Assembly (NCBI GenBank): GCA_965203435.1
Contig: CBDBCU010000006.1
Span: forward strand, 372,001-436,000
Source of the DNA: CBDBCU01 sp965203435
GTDB lineage: Bacteria > Chloroflexota > Dehalococcoidia > Lucifugimonadales > UBA3495
Reading direction: 5' to 3'
Length of the DNA: 64,000 nucleotides
A program made the position numbers and the translations under genes. This document shows positions 1 through 8,906 of this stretch, one piece after another (position 1 is the stretch's first letter; each line of letters opens with the position of its first letter). Below the pieces are notes generated by a model, which was not told the DNA's origin, did not search any database, and worked only from the letters and a program-made list of their open reading frames with translations.

Positions 1-2
1 GC

Positions 3-767
3 GCCCACACCGCCATCGTGCTGGATTGTCCCGATGGCACCCGCCTGCTGCTCGACGCCGCCTCCGGCAATTCGGTGTTGCGGCAGGGCGCGCCGCTGGG
101 CCTCTACGCTGAGGATTTTACCGATGTGCTGCTGTCCCACCGTCACGGCGACCACATGGCCGGCTTGCCGCATATCCAGGGCCGCCGCACCCAAATGGCC
201 CCGGCCGCGCCGCCGCTGAAAGTCCATAGCCTGGAGCCGACTATTATCGGAGTGCAGAACCTCTTTCGGGCGGTAAGCATTACCCATAAAGTCGATGCTG
301 ACGGTGTCGCTACTGCCGAGGGCCGCCCGGTAATGGCGTGGAATGTAGTGGAGACGGAGCAGTGGATTCCGTTGAGCCCGGCGGTGCGGGCCCGGGCCTT
401 TGCGGTAAATCATATCGGCGGCGCGGTAGGTTGGCGGGTCGAAGCCGGCGGCATCGCGATTGTATTCTCCGGGGATACCCGTTACTGCGAAAACCTGGCG
501 GCGGCGGCCCAAGGAGCCGATTTGCTGATCCACGAAGCCCTCAGCACCGAAGCCGATAAAGAGGGCACCGACCGCCGCGGCCATTCCACTGCCGCCGAAG
601 CGGCCCGGATTGCCGCTTTAGCCGGGGCCAAGCAGCTAATCCTGACCCACATTGACACCCCCTTTCACCGGGATACCCAACCGCTGCTTGCGGAAGCCCG
701 GCCGGTTTATGACGGCCCGATTAGCGTGGCTGAGGACCTTTTAACGGTCAGCATCCGCCCTTCCTAA
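3..767 (+). CDS. Metallo-beta-lactamase-fold hydrolase (RNase Z-like), 5' end outside window
   Basis: The reading frame is open back to the left edge (AHTAIV before the first GTG at 18), so the N-terminus is probably cut off. The visible part has the metal-binding HxHxDH motif (SHRHGDHMAGL). It also has an NH-I-GGAVGW segment, the SGDTRY aspartate, a downstream HST histidine and a final LTH, which is a complete set of MBL-fold zinc ligands. The spacing resembles the RNase Z / arylsulfatase branch of the superfamily. The family hydrolyses phosphodiester or ester bonds; the substrate cannot be told from sequence. It ends at TAA and is followed by a 160-bp gap before the ComM-like gene. Confidence 0.85.
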   Translation, partial: AHTAIVLDCPDGTRLLLDAASGNSVLRQGAPLGLYAEDFTDVLLSHRHGDHMAGLPHIQGRRTQMAPAAPPLKVHSLEPTIIGVQNLFRAVSITHKVDADGVATAEGRPVMAWNVVETEQWIPLSPAVRARAFAVNHIGGAVGWRVEAGGIAIVFSGDTRYCENLAAAAQGADLLIHEALSTEADKEGTDRRGHSTAAEAARIAALAGAKQLILTHIDTPFHRDTQPLLAEARPVYDGPISVAEDLLTVSIRPS

Positions 768-842
768 CCGCCCTTTTGCCCCCATTTCCGGCCGGCTAAC
801 CGCCTTTTTGCCCCGATTTCCGCCGTACTGACGCCCGCCCCC

Positions 843-914
843 TTGCCGCCGGTTAGATTATCCGTTCTATACTTTGACCGATTTCTCAAACTATTCCCGG
901 AAAAGTCCGGGAAT
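843..914 (+). promoter_or_regulatory. Possible promoter plus perfect inverted repeat upstream of the ComM-like gene
   Basis: A -10-like TATACT lies at 868-873. A poor TTGCCG at 843-848 is 19 bp upstream. A perfect 9-bp inverted repeat (ATTCCCGGA / TCCGGGAAT, loop AAAG) follows at 893-914, inside the presumed leader and about 15 bp before ATG 929. It could be an operator or a leader hairpin; no function is shown. Confidence 0.35.
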
Positions 915-928
915 TCTCGGGGGGTGCG

Positions 929-2452
929 ATGTTAGCCAAAAGTCAGACCTGCGCCGTGGTCGGCCTGGACGGGTTCATCATTCAGGTGGAAGTGGACATA
1001 GCCCCCGGCCTGCCCACTTTCAACATTGTCGGCTTGCCCGATACCGCGGTGCAGGAAGCCCGGGAACGGGTGCGCGCCGCCCTCCGCAACAGCGGCTGCG
1101 AATTTCCGATGCGCCGCATCACCGTCAACCTGGCCCCGGCCGACCTGAAAAAAGCCGGGCCGGCCTACGACCTGCCCATCGCCGTGGGCATCCTGCTCAG
1201 CTCCGGGCAGATTGACCTGCCGCCGGAACCCTCCCTTTTCCTGGGCGAGCTTTCCCTGGACGGCAGCCTGCGCCATACCAACGGCGTCTTGCCCATGGTT
1301 TCCGTAGCCCGGGATCAGGGCTTTGCCGTGGTCTATGTTCCTACTGCTGACGCTACCGAGGCCGCCCTGGTCGAGGGTATCCGGGTCTATCCGGTGCCGA
1401 CCCTGGCCGCCCTGGTCAGTCATCTGCTGGGGGAATCGCCCATTGCCCCGGCCCGCAACGGCGGGATACCCATAGCGGAAAACGGCAAAGCGGCCAACGG
1501 CGCTAACCTGGCCCACATCAAAGGGCAAGAACACGCCAAGCGCGCCCTGGAAGTGGCCGCCGCCGGTTTCCATAACATCCTGTTCAACGGGCCGCCGGGT
1601 AGCGGCAAAACGATGCTGGCCCGGGCCTTGCCCTCCATCCTGCCCCGGATGACCCCCCAGGAAGCCCTGGATGCTACCAAGATTTACAGCGTCAGCGGCG
1701 CCTTGCCCGCCGACTGCCCGCTGATTGCCCACCGCCCCTTTCGCGCCCCCCACTACAGCATTTCCAACGCCGGCTTGGTCGGCGGCGGCCGCAACCTGCG
1801 CCCGGGGGAAATCACGATGAGCCACCGGGGCGTCCTGTTCCTCGATGAACTGCCGGAGTTTGACCGCACCGCCCTGGAATCTTTGCGTCAACCCCTGGAG
1901 GACAAGGTCGTTACCATCAGCCGGGTAACCGGCACCGTTACCTACCCGGCCAGTTTTATGCTGGTGGCGGCCCAGAACCCCTGCCCTTGCGGCTACCATT
2001 CCCATCCCCGCAAACAATGCGTTTGCAGCAATTCCGCCGTGTCCCGCTACCAGAAGCGTATCAGCGGCCCCTTGATGGATCGGATTGATATTTTCGTGGA
2101 AGTGCCGCCGGTGGAATACGAAAAACTGGTGGACGATGGGCCGGCCGAGGATTCGGCGGTAATCCGGGAACGGGTAGAGCAGGCCCGCACGCTCCAATCC
2201 GAGCGCTTTCAGGAGGCTCCCTTTCTGTGCAACTCGGAAATGGGGGCGGCCGAAGTCTGGAAAGTCTGCAATCTGGACGAAGGCGCGCGCAACCTGCTCC
2301 AATCGGCGACCACCCAACTGAGCCTATCGGCCCGGGCCTTTCACCGCATCGTAAAGGTATCCCGCACCATCGCCGACCTGGCCCATTCCGAGACCATCCA
2401 GGTATCCCACTTGGCCGAGGCCCTGCAATACCGTTCCCGGGGGGTGAACTGA
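929..2452 (+). CDS. comM: YifB/ComM family Mg-chelatase-like AAA+ ATPase
   Basis: A 507-residue protein of the usual length for the YifB/ComM family. The N-terminal Lon-protease-like domain (about residues 1-170) opens with the characteristic GLDGFIIQVEVDIAPGLP stretch and contains GLPDTAVQEARERVR. The AAA+ core has Walker A GPPGSGKTMLA near residue 222, Walker B VLFLDELPEF, and the Mg-chelatase signature NPCPCGY with a cysteine cluster (CPCGYHSHPRKQCVC). ComM is known as a hexameric helicase promoting branch migration during natural transformation; whether this organism is competent is unknown. The ATG at 929 follows a G-rich ribosome-binding region. No dprA or other competence gene is adjacent. 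Confidence 0.9.
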   Translation: MLAKSQTCAVVGLDGFIIQVEVDIAPGLPTFNIVGLPDTAVQEARERVRAALRNSGCEFPMRRITVNLAPADLKKAGPAYDLPIAVGILLSSGQIDLPPEPSLFLGELSLDGSLRHTNGVLPMVSVARDQGFAVVYVPTADATEAALVEGIRVYPVPTLAALVSHLLGESPIAPARNGGIPIAENGKAANGANLAHIKGQEHAKRALEVAAAGFHNILFNGPPGSGKTMLARALPSILPRMTPQEALDATKIYSVSGALPADCPLIAHRPFRAPHYSISNAGLVGGGRNLRPGEITMSHRGVLFLDELPEFDRTALESLRQPLEDKVVTISRVTGTVTYPASFMLVAAQNPCPCGYHSHPRKQCVCSNSAVSRYQKRISGPLMDRIDIFVEVPPVEYEKLVDDGPAEDSAVIRERVEQARTLQSERFQEAPFLCNSEMGAAEVWKVCNLDEGARNLLQSATTQLSLSARAFHRIVKVSRTIADLAHSETIQVSHLAEALQYRSRGVN

Positions 2453-2511
2453 AGTTAGGGGGTGTTGGCCTACCGTCATCCACACCCCCGCCGTTATTCC
2501 CGCCCCCTAAC

Positions 2512-2611
2512 CGTCATTCCCGCGCAAGCGGGAATCCCGAACGGTACTACTAATAACCCGCCCCTTTCCGGCCGGGGAAGTCCTGGATTCCCCCTTGCGC
2601 GGGAAGGACAG
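2512..2611. repeat. MITE-like element, family A repeat with inverted ends
   Basis: The left end carries the hairpin ATTCCCGC-GCAA-GCGGGAAT followed by CC. The right end, reading inwards on the other strand, is nearly the same sequence (CTTCCCGCGCAAG, then GGGGAATCC). The element therefore has terminal inverted repeats of about 26 bp around a core of about 50 bp and no coding capacity. It fills the gap between the convergent comM and aroA genes. A GGGGGTGT/ACACCCCC stem at 2458-2489 lies just before it and could be a weak terminator for comM. Confidence 0.6.
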
Positions 2612-2616
2612 CAATC

Positions 2617-3897
2617 CTACCCCCCGGCAATGGCCCGGAAAATATCAAAATACTCCGGGAAAGTCTTGGCAACGCAGCCGGGATTGAGGATGGTAATTTC
2701 GGCATTGCCCAGGGCCGCCAGAGAAAAACTCATCGCCATCCGGTGGTCGTTGTAAGTTTCAATGACCGCCGACTGCAATTGCGGCGGCGGCGTGATTTCC
2801 AGATAGTCCGGCCCCTCGACCACCAGGCCGCCCACCTTGCGAAGTTCCGCGGCCATCGCCGCCAGCCGATCCGTTTCCTTGACCCGCCAGTTGCCAATGT
2901 TGCGGATAACGCTTTTGCCCTCAGCGAAAAGGGCGGTAACGGCCGCGGTCATCGCGGCATCCGGAATATGATTCAAGTCCAGGTCGCAGCCGTGCAGCGC
3001 GCCCCGGGTAACTTCAATCCAATCCGGGCCGCGCTTTACCTGGGACCCCATCTGCTCCAGCACCTCGGCATAGCGGATGTCGCCCTGAATGCTGTCGGCC
3101 CCGACGCCATTGACCCGCACCGGGCCGCCGGCAATGGCCGCCGCCGCCAGAAAATAGGTAGCCGAGGAAGCGTCCCCCTCTACCAGTACCCGGCCCGGCG
3201 ATTGGTAAGTCTGCCCGCCGGCCACCCGGAAAGAGCGGTAGCCGTCCGATGCCACCGCCACCCCGAACCGGCGCATCACATCAATGGTCATATCAATGTA
3301 GGGCTTGGATACCAGTTCCCCCTCTACGGCAATCAGCAATTCCCTTTCCGCCAGGGGGGCCGCCAGCAGCAGGGCAGTCAGGTATTGACTGGAAACATTG
3401 CCCTTGATGGCAACCCGCCCGCCGCGCAGCCCGTTGGCCTTTAGGGTCAGCGGCGGATAGCCCTCCGCCTGCTGATACCGAATATCCGCGCCCAAGGGCC
3501 GCAGGGCCTCGACCAAGTGGGCAATGGGCCGTTCCCACATCCGCGGCTCTCCGGTCAAGGTATAGATGCCTTGCCCCAGGCAGAGGGCGGCGCACAAAGG
3601 GCGGATGGCCGTGCCGGCATTGCCCAGAAACAAATCCGCCGCCGCCACGGCAAAGGGGCCGCCTTGGCCGGCCACCCGGCATTCGGTGCGCTGCTCGGAA
3701 AATTCCAGGGACACCCCCAGGGTTTCCAGAGCGGCCGCCATATAGCGGGTGTCGTCGCTGTCCAGCAGATTCCGCACCTCGGTAGTCCCGGCGGCCAACG
3801 CCGCCAGCAGCAGCAGCCGGTTGGACAGGCTCTTGGAACCGGGCAACTGCACCGCGCCGGCTACCCGGGCGATGGGCGACAAGGTTAGCTGTTCCAT
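2617..3897 (-). CDS. aroA: 3-phosphoshikimate 1-carboxyvinyltransferase (EPSP synthase)
   Basis: A 426-residue protein, the normal length of EPSP synthase. It transfers the enolpyruvyl group of PEP to shikimate-3-phosphate in the chorismate pathway in the cytoplasm. Diagnostic motifs are LPGSKSLSNRLLLLAAL at the N-terminus, GNAGTAIRPL near residue 92, the WRVKETDRLAAM segment and the C-terminal ETYNDHRMAMSFSL. The glycine of GNAGT is present, as in glyphosate-sensitive class I enzymes. The start overlaps the end of the upstream peptidase gene by 13 bp, so the two are probably co-transcribed. No other aro gene is nearby. Confidence 0.95.
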   Translation of the reverse strand: MEQLTLSPIARVAGAVQLPGSKSLSNRLLLLAALAAGTTEVRNLLDSDDTRYMAAALETLGVSLEFSEQRTECRVAGQGGPFAVAAADLFLGNAGTAIRPLCAALCLGQGIYTLTGEPRMWERPIAHLVEALRPLGADIRYQQAEGYPPLTLKANGLRGGRVAIKGNVSSQYLTALLLAAPLAERELLIAVEGELVSKPYIDMTIDVMRRFGVAVASDGYRSFRVAGGQTYQSPGRVLVEGDASSATYFLAAAAIAGGPVRVNGVGADSIQGDIRYAEVLEQMGSQVKRGPDWIEVTRGALHGCDLDLNHIPDAAMTAAVTALFAEGKSVIRNIGNWRVKETDRLAAMAAELRKVGGLVVEGPDYLEITPPPQLQSAVIETYNDHRMAMSFSLAALGNAEITILNPGCVAKTFPEYFDIFRAIAGG

Positions 3898-5576
3898 AAT
3901 TCCCCTCTGAAAGGTATGACGGTTGAGAATGGGCTGAGCCGAGGCGATTGTCTTACTTGCACATCTACCGCCCGGTAGATAGTTCCTCTGATCGTTACCA
4001 GCAGGTCACCCTCCGGTGACCAAGTGCCGGTGTAGTGGCACGCGTCCCGGGTTTGAAAGTAAAAGCCGCCGCGGGTAGTTTGGTCATTCCTCTGCAAGGT
4101 AGTGGCGCAGGGCCGGCCGTTTCCATCGGAGGTTAGCACCCACTTGCCGCCTTCCTCCCAAGTATAGTAGCCCAAGAACTCGCCGTTGGGCCAGTGGGCC
4201 TCGGGCTTTTCCCGATAGCCGTACCACCGGTCGATGATGGCCCAAGCATTGGAATAGTAATAGGCTTGGCGGACTTGGTGGACGCCAGCCAGTTGGTTCT
4301 TTCCCGAGGCGTAAAGCTCCCGGAAAGACTGCCGGAACACGGTTGCGGGCATATCGTCATACAGGTCGACGAACAACCCTTCCCCCAGGCTGTAGTTGCA
4401 GCGGAAGCCGGCATCGGCAGTCTCATACCGTTGGCCTTCCAGCTGGCTGATGTTGGATACTTGAGAACAGCGCCGATTTTCCGGGCGGATGGGCGCGCCC
4501 GTCCGGCGATTCTCGGAGTAAAGGGCTAGAAAGTCGGCCGCCCCTTCGTGAAGCCAATTCCTTTCGCCGCTCCAGTAGTAGTGGGCTACTTCGTGGGCGA
4601 TTATCGACCCCAAGCCAGCGCGCTGCCAAGATTGTCCCGATTCGTATTCCTGTAAAATCTCCATGTGCGTCCCTTTGTGGACGCCGCCAAAATCCCCGTC
4701 CAGTCCCAGTTCCTTCACGAAATCGAGGCGTATCTCCGGGCTTTGCAAGGGTATGGGCTGGCCCATATACTCCTCGAGGGTTCGTACTGCGTGTTCCAGG
4801 ATGTCCATGCTCTGGCCGGAGCCTATTCCCCCGGAACGGTATATTTTCAGCGTAACCCGTCCGGTCTGTGGTAGGTCTATGGCCCGACTTTCCCCTTGAG
4901 TAGTTGGAGAGGGTGCGGTTCTCCTGGATACGCAACGGAGTTGTCCACTGATGGACGTGTAGTAGTTGGTGCTGCAAGTCGGTACTAGCACCCGCTGGCT
5001 TAGGGAACTTCGCAGGTTGGCAATGGTTCTATTCTGCCGGGTGATTTGATCGTTCTGCTGGTTGATTTCACCGGACAGCTGGGTAATCCGGCGGTCTTTG
5101 CTACTAAGGTCGCTGGACTGTTCGGCGATAGTGGCGCGCTGGCGCAGTGTCGTCAGCTTTTCCGCCGCCAGGTTTTCCCGTTCTAGGGCGAGGGAGTTCT
5201 GGGCAGCGTCCCTTTCGCTGAGCGTGGCTTTCAACCGGGCGTTGGTAACATTCAGCTGATTGCTCTGCTCGACAATGGTGGCGTTGGCTTGGCTGATTTG
5301 GTCGTTGGCCGCTTGCAGGGCATTGCGGCGAATTGCCAGTTCCGCGGCGGTGGAGTCTAGCTTTCTGCTCTGCTCGGCGATAATGGCGTTGGTTTGGACG
5401 ATGTTGGCGTTGGCCTGGCTGAGGGCATTCTTGGTCTCGAGGAGAGAGTTGTTGGACTGCGCCAGAGCGGCTTGCCAAGTCGGGAGGGCGTTGGCGTATC
5501 CGAAAAGTTGCAGGGACAGAAAGATGATGGCCGCGATCGCCGCCAGAAACAGGGGATACAGGATGAAGCGATCCAT
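3885..5576 (-). CDS. Membrane-anchored coiled-coil zinc metallopeptidase (HExxH, gluzincin-like)
   Basis: The ATG at 5576 is chosen because AAAGGAGA lies just upstream; a longer open frame exists but its extra N-terminus looks non-coding. The 563-residue product starts with one transmembrane helix (FILYPLFLAAIAAIIFLSLQLF). Then comes a polar coiled coil (about residues 35-190) rich in NANI-type repeats such as SQANAN, AEQSRKLD and SQANATIVEQS. The C-terminal half holds HEVAHYYW near residue 328 and WLHEGAADF about 15 residues later, the HExxH...WLxEGxA arrangement of gluzincin peptidases. The catalytic domain presumably lies outside the membrane. The substrate is unknown. The gene lies directly upstream of aroA with a 13-bp overlap. 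Confidence 0.75.
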   Translation of the reverse strand: MDRFILYPLFLAAIAAIIFLSLQLFGYANALPTWQAALAQSNNSLLETKNALSQANANIVQTNAIIAEQSRKLDSTAAELAIRRNALQAANDQISQANATIVEQSNQLNVTNARLKATLSERDAAQNSLALERENLAAEKLTTLRQRATIAEQSSDLSSKDRRITQLSGEINQQNDQITRQNRTIANLRSSLSQRVLVPTCSTNYYTSISGQLRCVSRRTAPSPTTQGESRAIDLPQTGRVTLKIYRSGGIGSGQSMDILEHAVRTLEEYMGQPIPLQSPEIRLDFVKELGLDGDFGGVHKGTHMEILQEYESGQSWQRAGLGSIIAHEVAHYYWSGERNWLHEGAADFLALYSENRRTGAPIRPENRRCSQVSNISQLEGQRYETADAGFRCNYSLGEGLFVDLYDDMPATVFRQSFRELYASGKNQLAGVHQVRQAYYYSNAWAIIDRWYGYREKPEAHWPNGEFLGYYTWEEGGKWVLTSDGNGRPCATTLQRNDQTTRGGFYFQTRDACHYTGTWSPEGDLLVTIRGTIYRAVDVQVRQSPRLSPFSTVIPFRGELWNS

Positions 5577-5621
5577 TGTTTCTCCTTTGAACCGGTTTTG
5601 CCGGGAATGTCCCGGCAGACT

Positions 5622-5650
5622 TTGACACATTCCGTTTAACAATGTAGCAT
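5622..5650 (+). promoter_or_regulatory. Likely sigma-70 promoter for the PEPCK-like gene
   Basis: A consensus -35 TTGACA (5622-5627) is followed after 17 bp by TAGCAT (5645-5650), a partial -10. It sits in the divergent gap between the peptidase gene and the rightward gene starting at 5723. Confidence 0.5.
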
Positions 5651-5722
5651 AAAGTTGGCGCGGGCGGGGGCTTGGCGTCGCCGCGGCCGCCCGGAACTTG
5701 CAGAGCGACACGAGGAAGCAAA

Positions 5723-8041
5723 GTGGCTGAGGAAAATACCGACAAGCAAGGGGAAGCGGCCGATAAGTCGCCCCTGGCGCCGCCGCAAATGAACCCGGAC
5801 TTCAACCGGGCTTTGGACGAACTGGTGGCTTTGGCCCGCCAGGGTCAGCGGCCCGACTGCGAAAACTTCAATCCCGCCGACCCGTGGCTGATTGCCAATA
5901 TGCCGGTCTTTCAGGACTTGCCGGCGGCGGAACGGGAGCGGACGCTGGCTGAGGCCGCGGCAATTGTCCTCCGTGGGCAGGAAGCCAACGCCGCCGGCCG
6001 GGCCGCGGTCAAAGCCTGGCCCGGCGTGGCGGTGCGCCTGGACAGCGGCGGGATGGGCTTTTTCAGTCAGTTGGGCGTGGTGCGCCGCCCCGACTTGACC
6101 CAATACTATGTGGACGGCTTTACCCCCAACCGGGACGCCCTGTCTTTCAGCGCGGAAAATCAAGCCCTGTTCACCGCGGTTTTCCAGCGCATCGCCGCCA
6201 AAATGCGGGAACACTTCGCCGCCGGCCGGACGATCATCCAGACCGACCGCCAAATCTGCGACGCCCCGGGCCGCTCTTTCCACGCCCGCCAGCTGCTCTT
6301 TGGCGCGGACTATCTCCAACTGCCCTATATGTGGCGGCAGTTGACCTTTGACCTGCCGGCAAGCCAATACACCGAACCCCCGGACATTGTGGAGGTTTCC
6401 GTCCCCCATTGGTTTGAGGATTTGGACCTGCCGGCGGATTTGCAGGCCCGCATCCGGGAATTGGGCATTACCCAACTGGTGTTCAAGGCCCCCACCAAGG
6501 GCTTGTCCCTGCACCTGGGCTTTGACTACCTGGGGGAACATAAGATGGGGCCGCTATCCATCGCCATGTTCCAGGTCAAACAGAACAACGGCATTGCCAT
6601 TCAGGCCGCCCTGAGCCTGGCCCGGGTGAAAACCCTGGCCGGCTCCGTCGCCAACACCGCCCTGGTCACCGTTGGCCCCTCCCTGCACGGCAAAAGCACC
6701 TTGACCATTATGATTGAACTGGCCCACAGCGAGCTGGCCGGTTTGCTGAATTTGGATACCGATCCCGCCGAAGGGGTCTATCCGATGAACGATGACATTG
6801 TGCTGCTCCAGCCCCTGCGGGAGCCGCTGGTTTCCCATCGCGGCGGCAGCCGCTACACCATTTCCCACAGCATCGACGGCACGGAAAACAACTTTTACGC
6901 TATGCCTTTCGGCTTGAACGAAGCCGAGGATCCCATCACCTTTGACGCGGTGCGCGGCTCGGCGGCCGCCCCCAATCCCCAGGAAACCCTGGAAAATGTC
7001 CCGGTACTGCTGCCGGCGGAGGGCGGTAGCGCGGCCGCGCCCAACTTCCTCGAAAATCCGGTGCGGAATATGCGGGTTACTCTTTCCCGCCGCCGCCTGC
7101 TGGCCCGCAAAGGCGTCGGCGGCCTGATTGAATCCATCACCGGCGGCCAGTTGACCGATTCGGTTCATGTGCCGATGGAGTTCACCGACCGGGTGTTCTG
7201 GCAGGAAGTGATGCGGCAGAACACCGTCATTCCGCCGCTGCGCCGCCTCAGCCTGGAGCAGTATATCCGGGTGCTGATGTACGGCGAAGCGGTGCAGATG
7301 GGCGCGGCCATTGGCGCGATCGGCCGCCCCTATGTGGAATACTTTTCCGACCCCTTTATCATCGGCTTGGAGGATGAGAACGCCAACCTGATGTACCATA
7401 TCCTCCAGCAGCTGGCTTGGGGCGGCCTGCCGCAGGAGTATTATGTGTTCAACACCGGCGGCATCGGCGCCGACAGCAATGAGGAAGCCAGCGGCCCCCA
7501 CTACCGGAAAATCCCCCGGGAATTGACCCTGCTGCTCCAGGAAGCCCTGCTGCGGGATGCGGTAAAGTTTGAGTATGACCCCATCCTGCGCTCGGAAGTG
7601 GGCGTAGCGGTGGTGGACGGCCGCGGCGCGGAAGTGGTGGACTTGCGCCCGGAATGGCTGCCCCGGGAAATCTACGGCGAGGCCGACTATACCCGCCGGG
7701 TGGTGGAACTGCGCCGCCGCCGTTACTACGGCCAGAATGCTGCGGACAAGGCCGGCATCCTGCGCTACACCAAAGTCAACAGCGCCTTGATTGACCTGGC
7801 TGATGTTCCCCCGCCGGCCGACGAGCGGGAACTGGCGTGGCTCCTTTCCTTTTTCTGGAAAGTGGATCAAGCCGCCAATTCCCTGCCGGACCTGGCCCGG
7901 CAGATTGGCACCGGGCAGCGGCCGCTAACCCATCTGCTGCGGGCCTTGCAGGATAAATACCACGCCGGCCGGGCCCAGGGTCTGACCCTTTCTCCGGAAG
8001 GCCGGGACGCTCTGGCCGCCGCCGGTTTGACCGCCGGCTAG
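5723..8041 (+). CDS. PEP carboxykinase (ATP)-like P-loop protein
   Basis: The GTG at 5723 is preferred (GAGGAAG is 6 bp upstream) over an upstream ATG that lacks a ribosome-binding site; the product is 772 residues. The central region resembles ATP-type PEPCK: DYLGEHKMGPLSIAMF matches the stretch before the P-loop, GPSLHGKSTL near residue 319 replaces GLSGTGKTTL, and YPMNDDIVLL replaces the LIGDDEH kinase-2 motif. The protein is much longer than PEPCK (about 540 residues) and the P-loop is atypical, so the reaction may differ. A serine-protein or carboxykinase-like kinase role is possible. It is followed 86 bp later by DUF3090 in the same direction. Confidence 0.55.
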   Translation: MAEENTDKQGEAADKSPLAPPQMNPDFNRALDELVALARQGQRPDCENFNPADPWLIANMPVFQDLPAAERERTLAEAAAIVLRGQEANAAGRAAVKAWPGVAVRLDSGGMGFFSQLGVVRRPDLTQYYVDGFTPNRDALSFSAENQALFTAVFQRIAAKMREHFAAGRTIIQTDRQICDAPGRSFHARQLLFGADYLQLPYMWRQLTFDLPASQYTEPPDIVEVSVPHWFEDLDLPADLQARIRELGITQLVFKAPTKGLSLHLGFDYLGEHKMGPLSIAMFQVKQNNGIAIQAALSLARVKTLAGSVANTALVTVGPSLHGKSTLTIMIELAHSELAGLLNLDTDPAEGVYPMNDDIVLLQPLREPLVSHRGGSRYTISHSIDGTENNFYAMPFGLNEAEDPITFDAVRGSAAAPNPQETLENVPVLLPAEGGSAAAPNFLENPVRNMRVTLSRRRLLARKGVGGLIESITGGQLTDSVHVPMEFTDRVFWQEVMRQNTVIPPLRRLSLEQYIRVLMYGEAVQMGAAIGAIGRPYVEYFSDPFIIGLEDENANLMYHILQQLAWGGLPQEYYVFNTGGIGADSNEEASGPHYRKIPRELTLLLQEALLRDAVKFEYDPILRSEVGVAVVDGRGAEVVDLRPEWLPREIYGEADYTRRVVELRRRRYYGQNAADKAGILRYTKVNSALIDLADVPPPADERELAWLLSFFWKVDQAANSLPDLARQIGTGQRPLTHLLRALQDKYHAGRAQGLTLSPEGRDALAAAGLTAG

Positions 8042-8127
8042 CGGGTAGTAGGTAGCGGCCGGCGGCCAAACGGCCCGGCCGCGCCGATTTTGCCGGGGCC
8101 GCGTAGCCCCGGAGGGGAATGTAAGGA

Positions 8128-8658
8128 ATGGAGCAAGGCGGTATCCAATATCCCCTGGGGTCTCTATCCCATATCGGGGCCGAAACTTTTGGTACGCCGG
8201 GCCGGCGCACTTTCCGCCTGACCCTGGAGGCCGGCTTGGCCCGGGTTTATATCTGGCTGGAAAAGGAGCAGCTTTTTCAGCTGGGCGTCGGCTTGGGCGA
8301 AGCGGCCCAGCACCAGGCCGCCGCGGAACGGGACCGCGGCAGCTATCCCACCGCGCCCCCGTGGGACGGCGGCGAAACGACCGTCGAGTTCCATGCCCGG
8401 GTCCTTTCCGGCCGCCACGATGCGGAAACCAATTCCTTTTACATTCAGGCCCAGGGCGGCGAGGAGGAGGGTTCCCGGGCCGAGCCGCCCTCGGTAAGTT
8501 TCTGGATTACCCTAGAACAGGCGGCGGCCCTGGCTGAGGAAAGCCTGCGGATTTGCGCCGCCGGCCGGCCGCCCTGTTTCCTCTGCGGCCAGCCCATCAA
8601 TCCCGACGGCCATACCTGCCCCCGGGCCAACGGCCACGCCGTCTTTGAGAGCGGCTAG
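8128..8658 (+). CDS. DUF3090 family protein
   Basis: A 176-residue protein. The N-terminus (GSLSHIGAETFGTPGRRTFRL, then LWLEKEQLF-type sequence) and the C-terminal zinc-ribbon-like tail (CFLCGQPINPDGHTCPRANGH, two CxxC-like pairs) are typical of DUF3090. The biochemical role is unknown. In Actinobacteria and Chloroflexi the family is often encoded beside the SCO1664 phosphatidylinositol-kinase-like protein, and that arrangement is seen here. The conserved cysteines suggest a structural zinc. Confidence 0.8.
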   Translation: MEQGGIQYPLGSLSHIGAETFGTPGRRTFRLTLEAGLARVYIWLEKEQLFQLGVGLGEAAQHQAAAERDRGSYPTAPPWDGGETTVEFHARVLSGRHDAETNSFYIQAQGGEEEGSRAEPPSVSFWITLEQAAALAEESLRICAAGRPPCFLCGQPINPDGHTCPRANGHAVFESG

Positions 8659-8724
8659 CCCCCGGCCCGCCGATGACTAGAGTGCGGTTTCTGATTTTTC
8701 CCGCCCATCCTCAACTTGTCGAAA

Positions 8725-8906
8725 TCCGCTCATCCTGAACTTGTTGAAGGATGGGAAAGCCCAAGCCGAAAGGAAACCCATTACCGGATGGCAAGGCTGA
8801 TTGTTTCCGCTCATCCTGAACTTGTTGAAGGATGGGAAAGCCCAAGCCGAAAAGAAACCCATTACCTAATGGCAAAGGATAAGCCCGTGGATTTGCCCCA
8901 ACCCGC
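8725..8906. repeat. 91-bp tandem duplication carrying a family B repeat and reaching a start codon
   Basis: Two copies with a 91-bp offset (8725-8815 and 8816-8906). Each begins with CATCCTGAACTTGTTGAAGG and continues through a shared AAGCCGAAA(A/G)GAAACCCATTACC, then ATGGCAA. Similarity fades after the ATG. The second ATG (8869) is the probable start of the SCO1664-like gene, so the duplicated unit includes that gene's leader. Confidence 0.75.

Noticed and set aside
932..2317. Long open frame on the minus strand inside the ComM-like gene (461 codons)
   Set aside because: Low-complexity Gly/Gln/Arg composition typical of antisense frames in GC-rich genes; the plus-strand gene has full family motifs.
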